A DNA stretch of 64,000 nt from the NCBI RefSeq assembly GCF_017877355.1, contig NZ_JAGIPR010000008.1, positions 1-64,000 of the forward strand, written 5' to 3'. Shown here piece by piece: positions 62,434-64,000 of the stretch. The notes beneath the pieces were generated by a model that was given only the letters and a program-made list of their open reading frames with translations, did no database searches and was not told the origin of the DNA. The first letter of the stretch is position 1, and every line of letters starts with the position of its first letter. The stretch is from Chryseobacterium jejuense. Its GTDB lineage: Bacteria > Bacteroidota > Bacteroidia > Flavobacteriales > Weeksellaceae. A program made the translations under genes and the position numbers.

Positions 62434-63654
62434 TTAATCAAATTTTTTAACTATTAGTGCAGAATTGGTTCCCCCGAACCCAAAAGAATTCGACAAAAAT
62501 ACATCAATTTTTTGATTTTTTGTTTTGGAGACTAAATTTATCTTTTGTGCCTCACTATCAGGATTTTCCAGATTAATGTTCGGAGCTACAAAATCATTCT
62601 GCATCATCAGGATTGAGTAAATAACTTCACTTGCACCAGCCATCCAGCACTCGTGTCCTGTCATAGATTTCGTAGAACTTACCGGAACTTCACTTCCAAA
62701 AATCTCATAAATGGCTTTTGCTTCATTGGCATCACCAATGGGAGTGGAAGTTGCGTGAGCGTTGATATAATCGATATCTGAAGCTTTTAACCCTGACTGT
62801 TTCAAGGCTCTGTCCATTGCTAAGGCTGGTCCGTCAACATTAGGTGTCGAAATATGACCTCCGTTTGATGAAAAGCCATATCCTATGATTTCAGCAATGA
62901 TAGGAGCTCCTCTTCTTTGGGCAGATTCAAGGCTTTCAACAATTAAAGAAGCCGCTCCACCACTTGGAATTAAGCCATCTCTGTCTACATCAAAAGGTCT
63001 TGACGCTTTTGTAGGCTCGTCTTCTTTTGCCGAAAAAACGCCTAATCCGTCAAAGCTCGCCATAGAATATTTGTTGGTTTCCTGAGCGCCACCACAGATG
63101 ATCATATCCTGAAAACCGTTCTTAATCATCATATAAGCAAGCCCTAAGGAATGTGAACCGCTTGCGCAAGCTGCACTGATAGTAAGATTAATTCCTTTCA
63201 GTTTAAAAATCGTAGAAAGGTTCATGGTTACTGTTGAATTCATTGATTTAAAAATCGCGCCCGATCCCATCAATGTAGTATCTTTCTTTTCTCTAGCAAT
63301 ATCGATAGATTCTACCACTGCCTGAGAAACACTGTCGTTTCCATATAAAATCCCAACTTCATGGGTATCTAAAAAGGCTTCATCTAGATTGGCCTGTTTC
63401 AGGGCATCAATGGTCGCAAGATAAGCGTATTCACTTTCTTCTCCCATGCTTACGCGCTGGCGTCTGTTCAAAAGGTTCTTTAAATCAGGTTTTGGAACTG
63501 TTCCTGTAAGTCCTGACCTGAAACCGAATTCTTTTCTGTCCTGATCTAAGACAATACCGGATTTTCCTTGATATAGGGATTCCCTGACCTCTTCTAAAGA
63601 CGTCCCGATGCAGGAATAAATTCCCATTCCGGTAATTACAACCCTATTTTCCAT
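62434..63654 (-). CDS. beta-ketoacyl-ACP synthase II (FabF-like)
   Basis: This 406 aa protein has Cys in ISAACASGSHSLGLA, His in INAHATSTPIGDANEAKA and His in MTGHECWMAGASEVIY, so it is a complete active ketosynthase. The last motif, with a Trp and Cys after GHE, is typical of aryl polyene and flexirubin elongating ketosynthases. It is encoded beside an ACP and, upstream, a ketoreductase, forming a compact elongation set on the minus-strand arm. Confidence 0.93.
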   Translation of the reverse strand: MENRVVITGMGIYSCIGTSLEEVRESLYQGKSGIVLDQDRKEFGFRSGLTGTVPKPDLKNLLNRRQRVSMGEESEYAYLATIDALKQANLDEAFLDTHEVGILYGNDSVSQAVVESIDIAREKKDTTLMGSGAIFKSMNSTVTMNLSTIFKLKGINLTISAACASGSHSLGLAYMMIKNGFQDMIICGGAQETNKYSMASFDGLGVFSAKEDEPTKASRPFDVDRDGLIPSGGAASLIVESLESAQRRGAPIIAEIIGYGFSSNGGHISTPNVDGPALAMDRALKQSGLKASDIDYINAHATSTPIGDANEAKAIYEIFGSEVPVSSTKSMTGHECWMAGASEVIYSILMMQNDFVAPNINLENPDSEAQKINLVSKTKNQKIDVFLSNSFGFGGTNSALIVKKFD

Positions 63655-63666
63655 TTGTTCATATTG

Positions 63667-63759
63667 AATTTAACAATGTATCAGTCTAGCAATGTAACAA
63701 TATTTTTATTGATATTCAATCAACATTGGTACGCTGGTACATTGGTATATTGTTAGATT
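63667..63759. repeat. hairpin-forming intergenic repeat, copy 4
   Basis: Two 35-nt arms (63667-63701 and 63725-63759) are inverted with about nine mismatches. It is the best-preserved copy of the family and sits between fabG and the ketosynthase. Confidence 0.85.
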
Positions 63760-63761
63760 AT

Positions 63762-64000
63762 TTATGAGTAAATTCCTCCGTTAATATTAATGATTTCTCC
63801 TGTAATGTATGAAGATTTTCTGGAAGCTAAAAACGCTACAAGATCTGCAACTTCCTCTGCTTCACCAAATCTGTTGGCAGGAATCATTGCTTTCAGTTCA
63901 TCCTCGTTAAAATCCTGAGTCATATCGGTTTTAATAAACCCCGGTGCTACAGCATTTACAGTAACATTCCTTTTGGCAACTTCCTGTGCAAGGGCTTTTG
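63762..64000 (-). CDS. 3-oxoacyl-ACP reductase FabG, C-terminal part (cut by window edge)
   Basis: Translating the minus strand from the window edge to the stop at 63762 gives the last 78 residues of a short-chain dehydrogenase, including VTVNAVAPGFIKTDMTQDF, RFGEAEEVADLVAFLAS and SSYITGEIININGGIYS. This is the usual FabG end. The catalytic Ser-Tyr-Lys and NADPH-binding glycines lie beyond the window. It reduces the beta-keto group after each condensation. It heads the minus-strand KS-ACP set, separated by a repeat. Confidence 0.9.
   Translation of the reverse strand, partial: KALAQEVAKRNVTVNAVAPGFIKTDMTQDFNEDELKAMIPANRFGEAEEVADLVAFLASRKSSYITGEIININGGIYS

Overview
The window looks like a chromosome segment of a Chryseobacterium-type flavobacterium (Bacteroidota, Weeksellaceae-like). 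The evidence is AT-rich DNA, type IX secretion (T9SS) C-terminal sorting domains, FISUMP-domain surface proteins, TAnnTTTG-type promoter boxes, and a dense gene set for a flexirubin-type pigment (dialkylresorcinol plus aryl polyene). I see no rRNA, tRNA, CRISPR array, phage or transposase gene.

Layout. (1) 1-7.7 kb, minus strand: a secreted unknown, rfbD, a hotdog thioesterase, then an outer-membrane assembly operon (DUF6089-like barrel, uppS, bamA, two OmpH/Skp chaperones). (2) 7.8-14.6 kb, minus strand: polysaccharide assembly and export (Wzc-like kinase, Wza-like lipoprotein, WecA/MraY-like initiating transferase, GT2), plus an arginase-fold protein. (3) 14.7-17.3 kb: topA. (4) 17.3-34.2 kb, minus strand: a region of multi-pass membrane proteins around two near-identical T9SS-sorted giant FISUMP proteins of exactly equal length. 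Three intact membrane proteins share the signature DWLINYxDGGFKRRG. A fourth copy survives only as a scar between the two FISUMP genes, which shows that a [DWLINY gene + leader + FISUMP gene] module was tandemly duplicated. An EpsG-like protein and another multi-pass protein complete the set. (5) 34.3-64.0 kb: the pigment cluster. A plus-strand arm (34.3-57.7 kb) converges on a minus-strand arm (57.8 kb to the window edge) at a shared terminator.

How the pigment genes fit together. A MMPL exporter fused to a PlsC-type acyltransferase is followed by darA and darB, which make the dialkylresorcinol, and by two related hotdog dehydratases. After an intervening minus-strand M16 protease come an HTH-like small protein, a BtrH-type protein, an ABC-2 exporter, a thioesterase, several ketosynthases (two of them catalytically degenerate), two ACPs, a FabZ-like dehydratase, a ketoreductase (fabG, cut by the edge), a LolA-like carrier, a lipoprotein, a small beta-barrel, a GT2-DUF2062 fusion, a C45-type Ntn-hydrolase lipoprotein, a CrtI-like FAD oxidoreductase and an LpxL-like acyltransferase. 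Together these can build a polyene on ACP, join it to the dialkylresorcinol, and move the product to the outer membrane. The aromatic starter genes (ammonia-lyase, CoA/ACP ligase) are not seen and may lie beyond 64 kb.

The least explained parts are the duplicated FISUMP/DWLINY membrane module, the degenerate extra domains inside the pigment cluster, and hairpin-forming intergenic repeats that flank both ACP genes.
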